DNA of 64,000 bases. Origin: Sphingobacterium sp. CZ-UAM. Its GTDB lineage: Bacteria; Bacteroidota; Bacteroidia; Sphingobacteriales; Sphingobacteriaceae. The DNA is taken from NCBI RefSeq assembly GCF_002000245.1, contig NZ_MTCM01000005.1:1-64000 (forward strand), in the 5' to 3' direction. The notes below the pieces were generated by a model that had not been told where the DNA came from, searched no databases, and was given only the letters and a program-made list of their open reading frames with translations. Shown piece by piece: positions 18,090-27,106 of the stretch (position 1 is the first letter of the stretch; every line of letters starts with the position of its first letter). The position numbers and the translations under genes were made by a program.

Positions 18090-19409
18090 TTAAAACTGAA
18101 GTATAAAAGCACTACCTTCTCCCTCAACGCTATTGAGAAAGATCGTGCCTTTATGCAGCAACATAATCTGCTTACTCAGAGTCAAACCCACCCCTGTTCC
18201 AGTTTTCTTTGTTGTAAAAAAGGGTGTAAATATTTGTTCCTGGAGATCCGCCGGGATTCCCCGACCATTATCTTCGATGCGAATCTGCACCTTTCCATCG
18301 ATTTCCATTGCAGATAAACTGATATAGGCCTCCGTTCGGGATTTCACTGCATCAATTGCATTTAGCATCAGATTGATAATAACCTGTTCGATCAAGTTGA
18401 CATCAGCATACAGTATCAACCGGGTGTTCTTTAAGATAATATCAACATCAATATTTTTTTGGATCAGCGTCGGCTCGAGCAACTGGTAAATATGTTCAAA
18501 TAGTTGGGAAACCTGAATCGGCGCTACCTGTGGTTGATCCACCTTATTAATCATACGGTAGCTTTTTGCAAAATGCAGGAGTCCTTCGCTCCGCCTTTTG
18601 ATGGTTGATATACCGGTTTTTAGATCATCAATATCCTCATGTCCTCTGAAATGGTCCAAACGCCCATTGAGTGTTTCGGCCAATGAACTGATTGGCGCAA
18701 TAGAATTCATGATCTCGTGCGTAAGTACGCGCAATAACTTATGCCAAGCCTTTGTCTCAGTCTCATCAATAGCTTCGTTGATATTTTGATAAACGACAAT
18801 GCGAAATATGGCATCTTGTGTTTCAAAACTAGAACTTTGAATCAGCAATTTTATTTTTCCTTTACTTGACTGGATAGACTCCATTTGTTGCTGACCATTA
18901 TCCAGCAACATGGTCTTTTCATAAAGGTCGGGATTTTTCTTTTTCAGTCCGGCAATATTCCCTAGATGTGGCAGATGAAAAAGTTGTTTAAAGGCATCGT
19001 TCACCCACATTACTTTTCCCGTATCCATTTCATAGAAGATAATAGCCGAGTTAAGCATATTAATAACACGATCGAGGTACTGATGCTGTATCTCCTGTTT
19101 AATACTGATTTCCTTATACGTTTCGTTAATCTGATTAAAAGCGCGAAAAAGCTGCCCTTCGACCGATTTCGGATTTTTCACCAAAAAACGTCGCGTAAAG
19201 TCGCGATATTTAACTGCCTCGGCAAATTCTACAAGCTGTCTTTCCAAAAAATTATATTGGGCATATAGATTAAAACCCAGATAGAGCATAATACAAAAGA
19301 TCAAAGACGCTTGTACATACTCATGCTTCATCAAGAGGTAGGCAGCCACAACCGCAGCTACCAACAGCAAAACAATCTTAATTACATTTAAAATCTTTCC
19401 ATGTCTCAT
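18090..19409 (-). CDS. two-component sensor histidine kinase with short extracytoplasmic loop
   Basis: 439 aa. Two membrane helices (about 7-26 and 32-50) are joined by only about five residues, so there is no periplasmic sensor domain. A cytoplasmic PAS-like segment follows (about 110-215, MLNSAIIFYEMDTGKVMWVNDAF). The H box is RVLTHEIMNSIAPI with phospho-acceptor His231. The HATPase domain has an N box (346-353), DNGRG (380-384), FTPFF (394-398) and GTGVGL (404-409). It starts 3 bp after the regulator stop and is the last gene of tolC-regulator-kinase. It should phosphorylate the adjacent NtrC-type regulator. The membrane layout resembles kinases that sense through a partner transporter. 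Confidence 0.93.
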   Translation of the reverse strand: MRHGKILNVIKIVLLLVAAVVAAYLLMKHEYVQASLIFCIMLYLGFNLYAQYNFLERQLVEFAEAVKYRDFTRRFLVKNPKSVEGQLFRAFNQINETYKEISIKQEIQHQYLDRVINMLNSAIIFYEMDTGKVMWVNDAFKQLFHLPHLGNIAGLKKKNPDLYEKTMLLDNGQQQMESIQSSKGKIKLLIQSSSFETQDAIFRIVVYQNINEAIDETETKAWHKLLRVLTHEIMNSIAPISSLAETLNGRLDHFRGHEDIDDLKTGISTIKRRSEGLLHFAKSYRMINKVDQPQVAPIQVSQLFEHIYQLLEPTLIQKNIDVDIILKNTRLILYADVNLIEQVIINLMLNAIDAVKSRTEAYISLSAMEIDGKVQIRIEDNGRGIPADLQEQIFTPFFTTKKTGTGVGLTLSKQIMLLHKGTIFLNSVEGEGSAFILQF

Positions 19410-19412
19410 AGG

Positions 19413-20774
19413 CTAGATATCGTATTTCTCCAAACGCCTATAGAGTGCCGCACGGGTAAGCCCCAATTCCTTTGCTGCCTTACTGATATTTCCATTATAA
19501 CGTTCGATGGCCGACTTAATGGCTTTGCGCTCCAACTCTTCCAGATTTTGACTGCTAGGAACAGATTCAACAACAACCTGTTCTACTTGCTGCTCAATTG
19601 GAGAAAAAAACAGATCATTTCCGGCAATACTTACCTGATCGGCCATGATAACAGCTCGTTCGATACTGTATTGCAACTCACGCACATTTCCGGGAAAGTG
19701 ATAAGCAAAAAGCTTTTTTATCGCATCTGGTTCAAATCCTTCTATGCGTTTATTGTACTTCTTGGCATAGATATCCAGAAAATATGTTGCCAATAGCCCG
19801 ATATCTTCTCCCCTATCCCGTAAAGGAGGAACTTGAATTTCCACGGTATTGATGCGATAAATCAGATCCTTCCGAAAACGGCTCTCATCGGCCAAGTGTT
19901 TAAGGGATACATTTGTTGCGGAAATTAGGCGTATATCCACTGGGATCGATTGGTAAGAACCCAGCGGTGTAACTTGACGATTTTGTAATACAGTCAATAG
20001 TTTGGCCTGTTGCTGCAACGAGATATTACCGATCTCATCCAGAAACAAAGTCCCGCCATTTGCCGCTTCAAAACGTCCCTGACGGTCTTCCCGCGCATCT
20101 GTGAATGCCCCTTTTTTATAGCCGAAAAGTTCACTTTCAAACAAAGTCTCCGTCAATGCACCTACGTCAACTTTCACATAAACCTGATCCGAGCGCAACG
20201 AGCGCCGTTGAATCGCCTGTGCAATCAAATCCTTACCGGTGCCATTCTCCCCCAAGATCAAGATATTTGCGTCTGTTGGTGCTATCTTCTCAAGCTTATA
20301 TTGCAGTTCGTCCATGACCACCGAATTACCGATCAGATCTGGGCTATTGCCGGAGCGTAACAGCGAACTCTTATTTTTCTTTTCTTTATTTTTTGATTCT
20401 GCAAGCGTGCTTTCAATGGTTGCCAGCAACTGCTCGTTTTCCCAGGGCTTGACCACAAAATCGGCGGCGCCCTGTTTCAGTGATTTCACAGCCAGGTCTA
20501 CTGCCCCATAGGCTGTAATCATAATCACATGAATCTGCGGAAACTTTTCCTTGATCCGCGACAACCAATATAACCCTTCATTTCCGGTATTGATTGTACT
20601 TTTGAAATTCATATCCAGAAGCACAAGGTCATACGGCATTTTCTCCAAATGCCCAATCAGGTTCTCTGGATTAGATTCGACATGAACATGGCTGACTTTA
20701 GGTTTTAGCAAGATTCTTGCTGCTGTAAGTAAATCTTGGTCATCGTCGACTACTAAAATAGATGCTTTTTTCAT
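19413..20774 (-). CDS. NtrC-family sigma-54-dependent response regulator
   Basis: 453 aa from MKKASILVVDDD; an upstream ATG adds MKPGN. Receiver domain 1-120 with acidic DDD (10-12), phospho-acceptor Asp54 and Lys109. The AAA+ domain has Walker A GENGTGKD (175-182), the sigma-54 contact loop GAFTDA (222-227) and Walker B TLFLDE. GAFTDA differs from the textbook GAFTGA in its fifth residue. The C-terminal Fis-type HTH (about 410-453, NISKAAKELGLTRAALYRRL) binds DNA. It is 31 bp downstream of tolC. The paired palindromes ahead of the four transport units are the obvious candidates for its binding sites, including one upstream of its own operon. Confidence 0.95.
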   Translation of the reverse strand: MKKASILVVDDDQDLLTAARILLKPKVSHVHVESNPENLIGHLEKMPYDLVLLDMNFKSTINTGNEGLYWLSRIKEKFPQIHVIMITAYGAVDLAVKSLKQGAADFVVKPWENEQLLATIESTLAESKNKEKKNKSSLLRSGNSPDLIGNSVVMDELQYKLEKIAPTDANILILGENGTGKDLIAQAIQRRSLRSDQVYVKVDVGALTETLFESELFGYKKGAFTDAREDRQGRFEAANGGTLFLDEIGNISLQQQAKLLTVLQNRQVTPLGSYQSIPVDIRLISATNVSLKHLADESRFRKDLIYRINTVEIQVPPLRDRGEDIGLLATYFLDIYAKKYNKRIEGFEPDAIKKLFAYHFPGNVRELQYSIERAVIMADQVSIAGNDLFFSPIEQQVEQVVVESVPSSQNLEELERKAIKSAIERYNGNISKAAKELGLTRAALYRRLEKYDI

Positions 20775-20805
20775 ATTCCCTGGCTTCATTCAGACACTAA
20801 GATAA

Positions 20806-22185
20806 CTATAAATTTAACGAGCCTGCGTAATAATCATTGATATATTTTTGTAGCAACCACTCATACTGCTTGACAACCAATTGGATCTGGCTATTATCAT
20901 ATTTTGTCTTTGCAGTTAAAAATATGACTGAATTACTGTTTCCCAATTCGAATACGACCTTGGCGATACGAAATGATTCAGCGTAATTTGTATTTTGCTC
21001 CTGCAATTGTGTAATTGTATTGCTGGCATTTTGCAGGTTAAAAACCGCATTTGCAGTCTCGGTCCTCAAATTATTCAGCGCAATCTCGCGTTGAAATTTG
21101 CTTGATTCCAAATCTAATTTAGCCAGTTTAACATCATTCCTAACCTTAAATCTGTTAAAAATGGGAATTGAAAGATCTAATGATACAGACTTTCCAAGAT
21201 TATTCTTCATTTGATACCAATAACCGCCCGTTTTTACATTTTTGGAATAATTCGAACCTAATCCACCATTTAATGACAAAGAAGGCCAATAGGAAGATTG
21301 CGCTATTTTAATATTTTTTTCGGCCGCTTTAATTTTCCAATCCAGCGCCGGAATATTCGGTAGATTCTCCGTTGCCAAGTTATAAAGTGTTGTAGCGTCC
21401 ATTTTTTGTGCATCAGCTTTTAACTCCAGTGCCTGCAAATCGCCCAATTGCGCCTCTTCTATATTTAATAAACTGGCTAACTTTACACGATTCGTATAAA
21501 GCCGCTGTTTATTGCTTTCGATCATATTGATATCATTAGCAAGCTGTCCTTTTAGATCAAAATAATCCCCCGGATTAATTGCACCCTCTTTTTGCATCGC
21601 TTCAGCACGACGTACCTGCTCACGTGTCACCTCTGTTTGCACCTCTGATTGCCTCAAAACATCCTGTGCTGTTAATACTTGGATATAAGCCGTAATAACA
21701 TCCAGTTTCAATGCATTGACCTGCGAATCAAATTCAAGTTTTCCCGCTGCCTTCGCATCTGCGCGCATCCGAATATCATTCAATATACGAAACCCATTAA
21801 AAACAGGCACACTAGCATCCAACCCAAAATTTCCAGAAGAGTTATTGCTAGTAATATATTGATTTGTCGCATTATCAACGGAACGTCCTGAGGTAAGGCT
21901 ATGCCCCAAGCGTCCATTCAAATTAGGTAATCGATTCGATTTTGCCTGTGAAAGATTCACTTCAGCTCGTTTTACTGCTAATTCATTTTGCAATAAGGTA
22001 GGGTTGGCTTTTATAGCCAATTGGATACAGTCGGCCAAGCTACGTTTTGATTCCGACTCATTCCCCCTGATAGCTTCTACTTTTACAACATCCCGCTCCC
22101 CAATTCCTTGCTCAGTCTGTTGTGCCTCAAGTTTTATATAAGTCAACAAAAAACACAATGTACTATATATATAGATTCTCTTCAT
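20806..22185 (-). CDS. TolC-family outer-membrane efflux protein
   Basis: 459 aa from ATG 22185 (MKRIYIYSTLCFLLTYIKLEAQQ, a signal peptide); an ORF extending to 22260 overlaps the regulatory region. Two repeats of the OEP family: ADCIQLAIKANPTLLQNELAVKRAEVNLSQA in the first half and AEKNIKIAQSSYWPSLSLNGGLG in the second, with long alpha-helical segments around 170-270 and 370-440. Forms the outer-membrane channel of a tripartite exporter, paired with the divergent fusion protein. First gene of the operon with the regulator and kinase. Confidence 0.95.
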   Translation of the reverse strand: MKRIYIYSTLCFLLTYIKLEAQQTEQGIGERDVVKVEAIRGNESESKRSLADCIQLAIKANPTLLQNELAVKRAEVNLSQAKSNRLPNLNGRLGHSLTSGRSVDNATNQYITSNNSSGNFGLDASVPVFNGFRILNDIRMRADAKAAGKLEFDSQVNALKLDVITAYIQVLTAQDVLRQSEVQTEVTREQVRRAEAMQKEGAINPGDYFDLKGQLANDINMIESNKQRLYTNRVKLASLLNIEEAQLGDLQALELKADAQKMDATTLYNLATENLPNIPALDWKIKAAEKNIKIAQSSYWPSLSLNGGLGSNYSKNVKTGGYWYQMKNNLGKSVSLDLSIPIFNRFKVRNDVKLAKLDLESSKFQREIALNNLRTETANAVFNLQNASNTITQLQEQNTNYAESFRIAKVVFELGNSNSVIFLTAKTKYDNSQIQLVVKQYEWLLQKYINDYYAGSLNL

Positions 22186-22209
22186 ATCCACTTTTTGTTT
22201 TCCAAGCAG

Positions 22210-22225
22210 ACCATCGCCATGCCAA
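22210..22225 (-). promoter_or_regulatory. sigma-54-like promoter of tolC-regulator-kinase
   Basis: Minus strand TTGGCAT-GGCGA-TGGT: a good -24 element and a poor -12 (TGGT instead of TTGC). It lies 52 bp from the nearer palindrome of the tolC-side pair and would start transcription near 22198, about 13 nt before the tolC ATG. Confidence 0.55.
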
Positions 22226-22276
22226 ACAATAAAAATTCTGATTATCAACAAGATGCACAAAACAACAAACGATCAA

Positions 22277-22314
22277 TGTCCAAGTTCGTACAATCAACTG
22301 TCCGATATTGAACA
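22277..22314 (-). promoter_or_regulatory. paired 16-bp palindromes, tolC side
   Basis: TGTCCAAGTTCGTACA (22277-22292) and TGTCCGATATTGAACA (22299-22314), starts 22 bp apart. Half-sites follow TGTNC[G/A]. Likely upstream activating sites for the NtrC-type regulator, facing the tolC promoter. Confidence 0.7.
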
Positions 22315-22377
22315 CCCGCGCAATCTTATTAAAATACAATAAAAATATACGGTAAAAATCATAGATAAGATCCGGGT

Positions 22378-22414
22378 TGTACGCCATCGTACATGAAGTG
22401 TCCGCTATCGAACA
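22378..22414 (+). promoter_or_regulatory. paired 16-bp palindromes, fusion-protein side
   Basis: TGTACGCCATCGTACA (22378-22393, perfect half-sites) and TGTCCGCTATCGAACA (22399-22414), starts 21 bp apart. The nearer site ends 53 bp before the -24 element of the fusion-protein promoter. Confidence 0.75.
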
Positions 22415-22466
22415 CCGAACAGCAGCACAAACAAAATAAACAACTAAAAATCAATACGTTAAATTA

Positions 22467-22482
22467 TTGGCACAGCTTTCAT
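22467..22482 (+). promoter_or_regulatory. sigma-54-like promoter of the fusion protein and permeases 1-8
   Basis: TTGGCAC-AGCTT-TCAT: a perfect -24 element (TTGGCAC) with a weak -12. Transcription would start near 22494, 16 nt before the ATG at 22510. The position relative to the palindromes agrees with the other three units. Confidence 0.55.
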
Positions 22483-22509
22483 AGTTACATAGCAAATTGA
22501 TATTAAATT

Positions 22510-23763
22510 ATGGACAGACCTTTAGAAAAGAAGAAGTGGAATAGCAAACGCATCATGACCATTGTAGGGATTGCTGGCATCGTTGGATTAATCGGCGCTA
22601 GTTTTTACTTTACCTCGGGCAAAAGCAAGCTAAATGTAGAAGCGGACCGTATCTCTATTGTCGAAATAAAAAATGGTAACTTTCAGGAATTCATTCCAAT
22701 CAATGGCACAGTGCTTCCAATCAGCAGCATCTATCTCGATGCTTCTGTAGGTGGTCGTGTGGAGGAAAAATTTGTTGAAGATGGTACTGTCTTAAAAAAG
22801 GGTGATCCGATTATGCGTCTATCCAATACCGATCAGGAGCTTACGTTGGTTCAACAGGAAACACAAGTACTGAACCTTTTGACACAGTCGCAGATCGCGC
22901 AGACCAATGCCCAACAAGCATCTATTAACAACCGTAACCAGATGGCAGATGTCGAACAGGCTTTTAGGGAAGCCGAGCGTATCTATAACTTAAACAGAAA
23001 ATTACTCGCGGAAAAGGCTATTGGATCACAGGAATTTGAAAAATCAAAAAATGAATATAATTACCAAAAGGAACGGGTTAATCTAACGAAACAGATTCTA
23101 AAACAAGACGAAATATCCAACGCTCAAAAAACGAATCAGGACAGACAGACCTACCAACGTACACAAAGTGCGTTGGAATTAATGAAACGAAAAATTGGTG
23201 ACCTCATCGTACGGGCACCTGTCGATGGTCAGTTAACTGCTTTTGATGCCGAAATTGGACAGAACAAAAATGCGGGCGAGCGACTCGGTCAGATTGACGT
23301 CCTGACTGGATTTAAAGTTCGTGCTGATATCGACGAGCATTATATCAACCGTATTTTCCCAGATCTTCAGGGCGAGTTTTCCATTGGAGACAAAACCTAC
23401 AAGCTTCGTATTAAAAAGGTATACACGCAGGTAACCAATGGCCGGTTCCAGGTCGACATGGAATTTATCAATGAAGTCCCCAAAGGAATCCGTCGTGGAC
23501 AGACGCTACAGATACGTCTCGCCTTAAGTGATGAAACGAAAGCATTATTATTAGCTAAAGGTGGTTTCTATCAACAGACCGGTGGCAACTGGATCTTCAA
23601 ACTCGATAAAAATGAAAATACAGCTTACCGTGTCGACATCCAACTGGGCAGACAGAATCCAGAATATTATGAAGTGATCAAAGGATTACAACCCGGAGAC
23701 AAGGTCGTCGTATCGAGTTACGAGACCTATGACAAAGTGCAGGAATTAAGTATTAAGCGATAA
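22510..23763 (+). CDS. periplasmic membrane-fusion protein (HlyD/MacA type)
   Basis: 417 aa. A single N-terminal membrane anchor (about 15-34) is followed by a first half-lipoyl segment (IYLDASVGGRVEEKFVEDGTVLKKGDPIMRL). A coiled-coil hairpin of about 100 residues (115-225) comes next, then the second lipoyl half (DLIVRAPVDGQLTAFDAEIGQ) and beta-barrel and membrane-proximal domains to the end. It bridges the inner-membrane permease and TolC. First gene of the plus-strand unit; permease 1 follows after 86 bp. It is the only fusion protein in the window. Confidence 0.95.
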   Translation: MDRPLEKKKWNSKRIMTIVGIAGIVGLIGASFYFTSGKSKLNVEADRISIVEIKNGNFQEFIPINGTVLPISSIYLDASVGGRVEEKFVEDGTVLKKGDPIMRLSNTDQELTLVQQETQVLNLLTQSQIAQTNAQQASINNRNQMADVEQAFREAERIYNLNRKLLAEKAIGSQEFEKSKNEYNYQKERVNLTKQILKQDEISNAQKTNQDRQTYQRTQSALELMKRKIGDLIVRAPVDGQLTAFDAEIGQNKNAGERLGQIDVLTGFKVRADIDEHYINRIFPDLQGEFSIGDKTYKLRIKKVYTQVTNGRFQVDMEFINEVPKGIRRGQTLQIRLALSDETKALLLAKGGFYQQTGGNWIFKLDKNENTAYRVDIQLGRQNPEYYEVIKGLQPGDKVVVSSYETYDKVQELSIKR

Positions 23764-23849
23764 ATTCGAAGTAAAAAATAAAGCCATTGTTAATCCACTG
23801 GCTTATTTAACCAAATCTGAATAAACAACAGCAATTACGCAATACCACG

Positions 23850-26216
23850 ATGATAAAGAACTTTATAAAAACAGCCTTTCGTAACCTTTGGAAAACCAAA
23901 GGGTACAGCTTTCTCAATATTTTTGGGTTAGCGATCGGCATTGCAGCAGCATCCTTGATCTTTTTATGGGTAGAAAATCAGTTAAGCTATAATGATAACT
24001 TCCCCAACAAAAAGGATCTCTATATCGTCAAGTCAAAACAGACCTATGATGGTGCAACCTTTGTGTTCGAATCAACCCCCGGCCCCCTGGCGCAAAATAT
24101 AGCGAAAGAGATTCCGGGCATTAAACATGCCGTACGCATGACATGGATTAGCCCAATGTTATTCTCTGTTGGTGATAACAATTTATTTCAGAATGGACTA
24201 TATGCTGATGCGACCGTTGCCGACGTGCTTTCGCTGGAATTTATGGAGGGGGATCGTAAAACCGCATTTGACAAAGTAGATAACATCATTTTATCAGAAT
24301 CCGGCGCGAAAAAATTATTTGGCAGTCAACCCGCCCTAGGTAAGACAGTAAAGACTGATAACAAAGAACTTTACATCGTATCAGCCATTACAAAAGACCT
24401 CCCTAAAAACAGCAGTTATAATTTTCAATGGTTAATTCCCTTCAAAAAATTTGAGTCTAGCCAAGACTGGCTGACCAGATGGGACAATAATGGTATCCAG
24501 ACGTTGATTCAGGTTGAAGACAATGCAAACGTTGATCAAATCAACAAACAGCTCATGAACTATGTCAAAAATAGAACCAATGGTGAGGTTACTTTTTCAC
24601 AAAATTTCCTCTATCCAATGGAAAGATGGGTTACACATAACCGTTTTGATAACAGTGGAAATGAAATAGAAGGAAGTTTAAAAAATATTCGTCTGTTCAG
24701 CATTATTGCTTGGATCGTTTTGCTGATTGCCTGTATCAATTTTATGAATCTTGCTACCGCCAGATCCGAAAAAAGGGCAAAAGAAGTCGGTATGCGCAAA
24801 GTTGTTGGTGCAAGTCGTCAATCGTTGATTGGACAATTTCTCGCAGAATCATTGGTCCTAGCTTCTATTTCCTCATTAGTTGCTATTTTATTGGTCTATA
24901 TTTGTATTCGGCCATTTAATACCATGATTGGCCAAGACCTTCAGGTCGATTTATTCAAACCGATACATCTTGCCTTTGTCATCACAATTACTTTAATATG
25001 CGGGCTATTTGCAGGAAGTTATCCCGCATTCTTTCTGTCTGCTTTCAAGCCACTATCGACTATCAAAGGAGCGAAGCAGAAAGCTGGCACCGGAAGTCTT
25101 ATCCGCAAGGGATTGGTTGTACTACAGTATACCGCATCAGTTGTACTGATCATTTGTACGATTATCATTTATCAACATATACAACATAATAAAAATAGAG
25201 ACATTGGCTTTGACAAGAGTCAGGTATTGACCACCACACTGCAAGGTGATATGGCCAAACATCTTCCCCTGATCAAAAACCAGCTCCTAGCAACAGGATT
25301 GGTGGAGCAGGTTGGTGTCAGTGATGTGAGTATTCTCAACATTTACAACAATACCTCTGGTTTCAATTGGGAAGGAAAAGATCCAAACAAGAGTATTCTG
25401 ATCGGAATGCTACGTGCAGATGAAGGCTTAATACCGGCATTAGATCTTAAAATGTTTGATGGAAGAAACTTCCACGCCAACTTACTGGGTGACAGCACAT
25501 CGGTTCTTATTAATGAAACCCTTGCTAAATTAATCCGGAAAGACGGCCATGTAGTGGGTAGTATCCTTAATTACGGCGAAGAGAATTACACGATTGCCGG
25601 AGTTGTCAAAAATTTTGTTTATAACAACGTATATGCCGATCCAGATCCCATGTTATTTATACCTCTGGTCAGAGAAACCGGCCTATTGAATATCCGTACA
25701 AAAGCAGGGATTGACCTGCCGCAGGCTATTCAACAAATTGAAAAGATTATTGTAAAAAATAATCCCGGATTTCCTTTCGATTACAAATTTTTGGATGAAA
25801 CCTTCAACAGCAAATTTCAGGCTGAACTGTTTATACAGCAGTTATCCAGTGTATTTGCGGTTATATCCATTATTATTTCATGCTTAGGCCTATTTGGTTT
25901 GGCTGCCTTTGCGACAGAACAACGTGCCAAAGAGATCAGTATACGCAAAGTCCTTGGTGCTTCCGTTTCTGGTCTTATTCAGATGCTCAATCGCGAATTT
26001 ATTATCCTGATAGGTATCTCCTGTATCATTGCATTCCCGATTGCCTGGGTTTTCATGCACAAATGGCTCGCAGACTATGCACACCATGTTAACATCTCCT
26101 GGACGGTCTTTGTGCTGAGTGGTCTATCTGCCATAATAATAGCCCTGTTAACGATTAGCTCACAGGCTTTTAAAGCCGCAATAGCCAACCCGACGAAGAC
26201 ACTCCGAGACGAATAA
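23850..26216 (+). CDS. MacB/FtsX-type ABC permease 1
   Basis: 788 aa permease of the duplicated type. TM1 (about 20-41) precedes a periplasmic MacB_PCD-like domain (43-282) and FtsX domain 1 with three helices and the cytoplasmic motif RAKEVGMRKVVGAS (309-322). TM5 (about 425-446), a second periplasmic domain and FtsX domain 2 with RAKEISIRKVLGAS (about 691) follow. Tail NPTKTLRDE. The motif corresponds to the MacB loop that contacts the ATPase. The second motif has EIS instead of EIG. The second periplasmic domain has a W-x-G motif (FNWEGK), shared with permeases 3, 7, 8, 9 and 10 (written here as group A). It is the only permease upstream of the ATPase, so it is the likeliest obligate partner. 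Confidence 0.95.
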   Translation: MIKNFIKTAFRNLWKTKGYSFLNIFGLAIGIAAASLIFLWVENQLSYNDNFPNKKDLYIVKSKQTYDGATFVFESTPGPLAQNIAKEIPGIKHAVRMTWISPMLFSVGDNNLFQNGLYADATVADVLSLEFMEGDRKTAFDKVDNIILSESGAKKLFGSQPALGKTVKTDNKELYIVSAITKDLPKNSSYNFQWLIPFKKFESSQDWLTRWDNNGIQTLIQVEDNANVDQINKQLMNYVKNRTNGEVTFSQNFLYPMERWVTHNRFDNSGNEIEGSLKNIRLFSIIAWIVLLIACINFMNLATARSEKRAKEVGMRKVVGASRQSLIGQFLAESLVLASISSLVAILLVYICIRPFNTMIGQDLQVDLFKPIHLAFVITITLICGLFAGSYPAFFLSAFKPLSTIKGAKQKAGTGSLIRKGLVVLQYTASVVLIICTIIIYQHIQHNKNRDIGFDKSQVLTTTLQGDMAKHLPLIKNQLLATGLVEQVGVSDVSILNIYNNTSGFNWEGKDPNKSILIGMLRADEGLIPALDLKMFDGRNFHANLLGDSTSVLINETLAKLIRKDGHVVGSILNYGEENYTIAGVVKNFVYNNVYADPDPMLFIPLVRETGLLNIRTKAGIDLPQAIQQIEKIIVKNNPGFPFDYKFLDETFNSKFQAELFIQQLSSVFAVISIIISCLGLFGLAAFATEQRAKEISIRKVLGASVSGLIQMLNREFIILIGISCIIAFPIAWVFMHKWLADYAHHVNISWTVFVLSGLSAIIIALLTISSQAFKAAIANPTKTLRDE

Positions 26217-26302
26217 AAAGAAAAATAAACAATTTAAAAGAATAGAATTAAACAGAATAATAACCGCCTAAAGCGATTGCCGAGGGCCCAAAACATAAAA
26301 CC

Positions 26303-27001
26303 ATGAGCGCAAAAAATATGATTAAAATAACCAATCTTCAAAAGTATTACCGCACGGAAGAAGTAGAGACTGTCGCATTGAACAATCTGAATATTCACGT
26401 AAAAGAAGGTGAATTTGTTGCCGTGATGGGTCCATCTGGTTGTGGCAAATCAACTTTACTGAATATAATCGGACTATTGGATGATCTGGATGAAGGGAGC
26501 TATTTATTCAACGATATCGAGGTGGCTAAATTCAAAGAACGTGGTCGGTCAGATCTTCGCAAACATAATATCGGGTTTGTATTCCAGAGTTTCAACTTGA
26601 TCGATGAACTTACTGTATTTGAAAACGTGGAACTTCCTCTTGTCTATACCAATGTCCCAGCAGCCGAACGTAAGAAACGAGTTGAAGAAGTACTGGAGAA
26701 AGTGCAAATCATGCACCGCCGCAACCACTTTCCCCAACAGCTTTCCGGAGGACAGCAACAGCGTGTGGCCGTTGCCCGTGCTGTCGTCAATAATCCCAAA
26801 TTAATTCTTGCCGATGAGCCTACCGGTAACCTGGATTCCAACAATGGTAATGAAGTGATGCAACTCTTAACCGAACTGAACGAAGCTGGTACAACCATCG
26901 TGATGGTTACCCACAGTGAACATGACGCCAAATTTTCGGATCGTATCATCCGCATGCTGGATGGTCAGGTTATTATGGAAACGACATCATTAGGATCCTA
27001 G
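26303..27001 (+). CDS. ABC transporter ATP-binding protein (MacB/LolD type)
   Basis: 232 aa; an internal start at 26318 (MIKITNLQKYY) is also possible. Walker A GPSGCGKST (43-51), Q-loop FQSFNLID, signature LSGGQQQR (147-154), Walker B LILADE (167-172) with the following PTGNLD, and H-loop His204. It powers an FtsX-type permease by mechanotransmission. It lies between permeases 1 and 2 and is the only ABC ATPase in the window. It may serve several permeases or only its neighbours. Confidence 0.96.
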   Translation: MSAKNMIKITNLQKYYRTEEVETVALNNLNIHVKEGEFVAVMGPSGCGKSTLLNIIGLLDDLDEGSYLFNDIEVAKFKERGRSDLRKHNIGFVFQSFNLIDELTVFENVELPLVYTNVPAAERKKRVEEVLEKVQIMHRRNHFPQQLSGGQQQRVAVARAVVNNPKLILADEPTGNLDSNNGNEVMQLLTELNEAGTTIVMVTHSEHDAKFSDRIIRMLDGQVIMETTSLGS

Positions 27002-27106
27002 CCAGGGCCAGCTGATCCTTTTAAGGGTAAGGAATGTTCTTAAAAATCTAAAAGCGCTTACCCATGAAGGGCCGAGAGCTATTAAACGAGTTTAAAGTAT
27101 AAAACG

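Noticed and set aside
22186..22260. N-terminal extension of TolC (MCILLIIRIFIVWHGD...)
   Set aside because: It would place translation over the predicted promoter; the start at 22185 gives a normal signal peptide.
27025..27063. GGGTAAG / CTTACCC inverted repeat between the ATPase and permease 2
   Set aside because: Only 7 bp with a 25-nt loop and no U tract; too weak to call a terminator.
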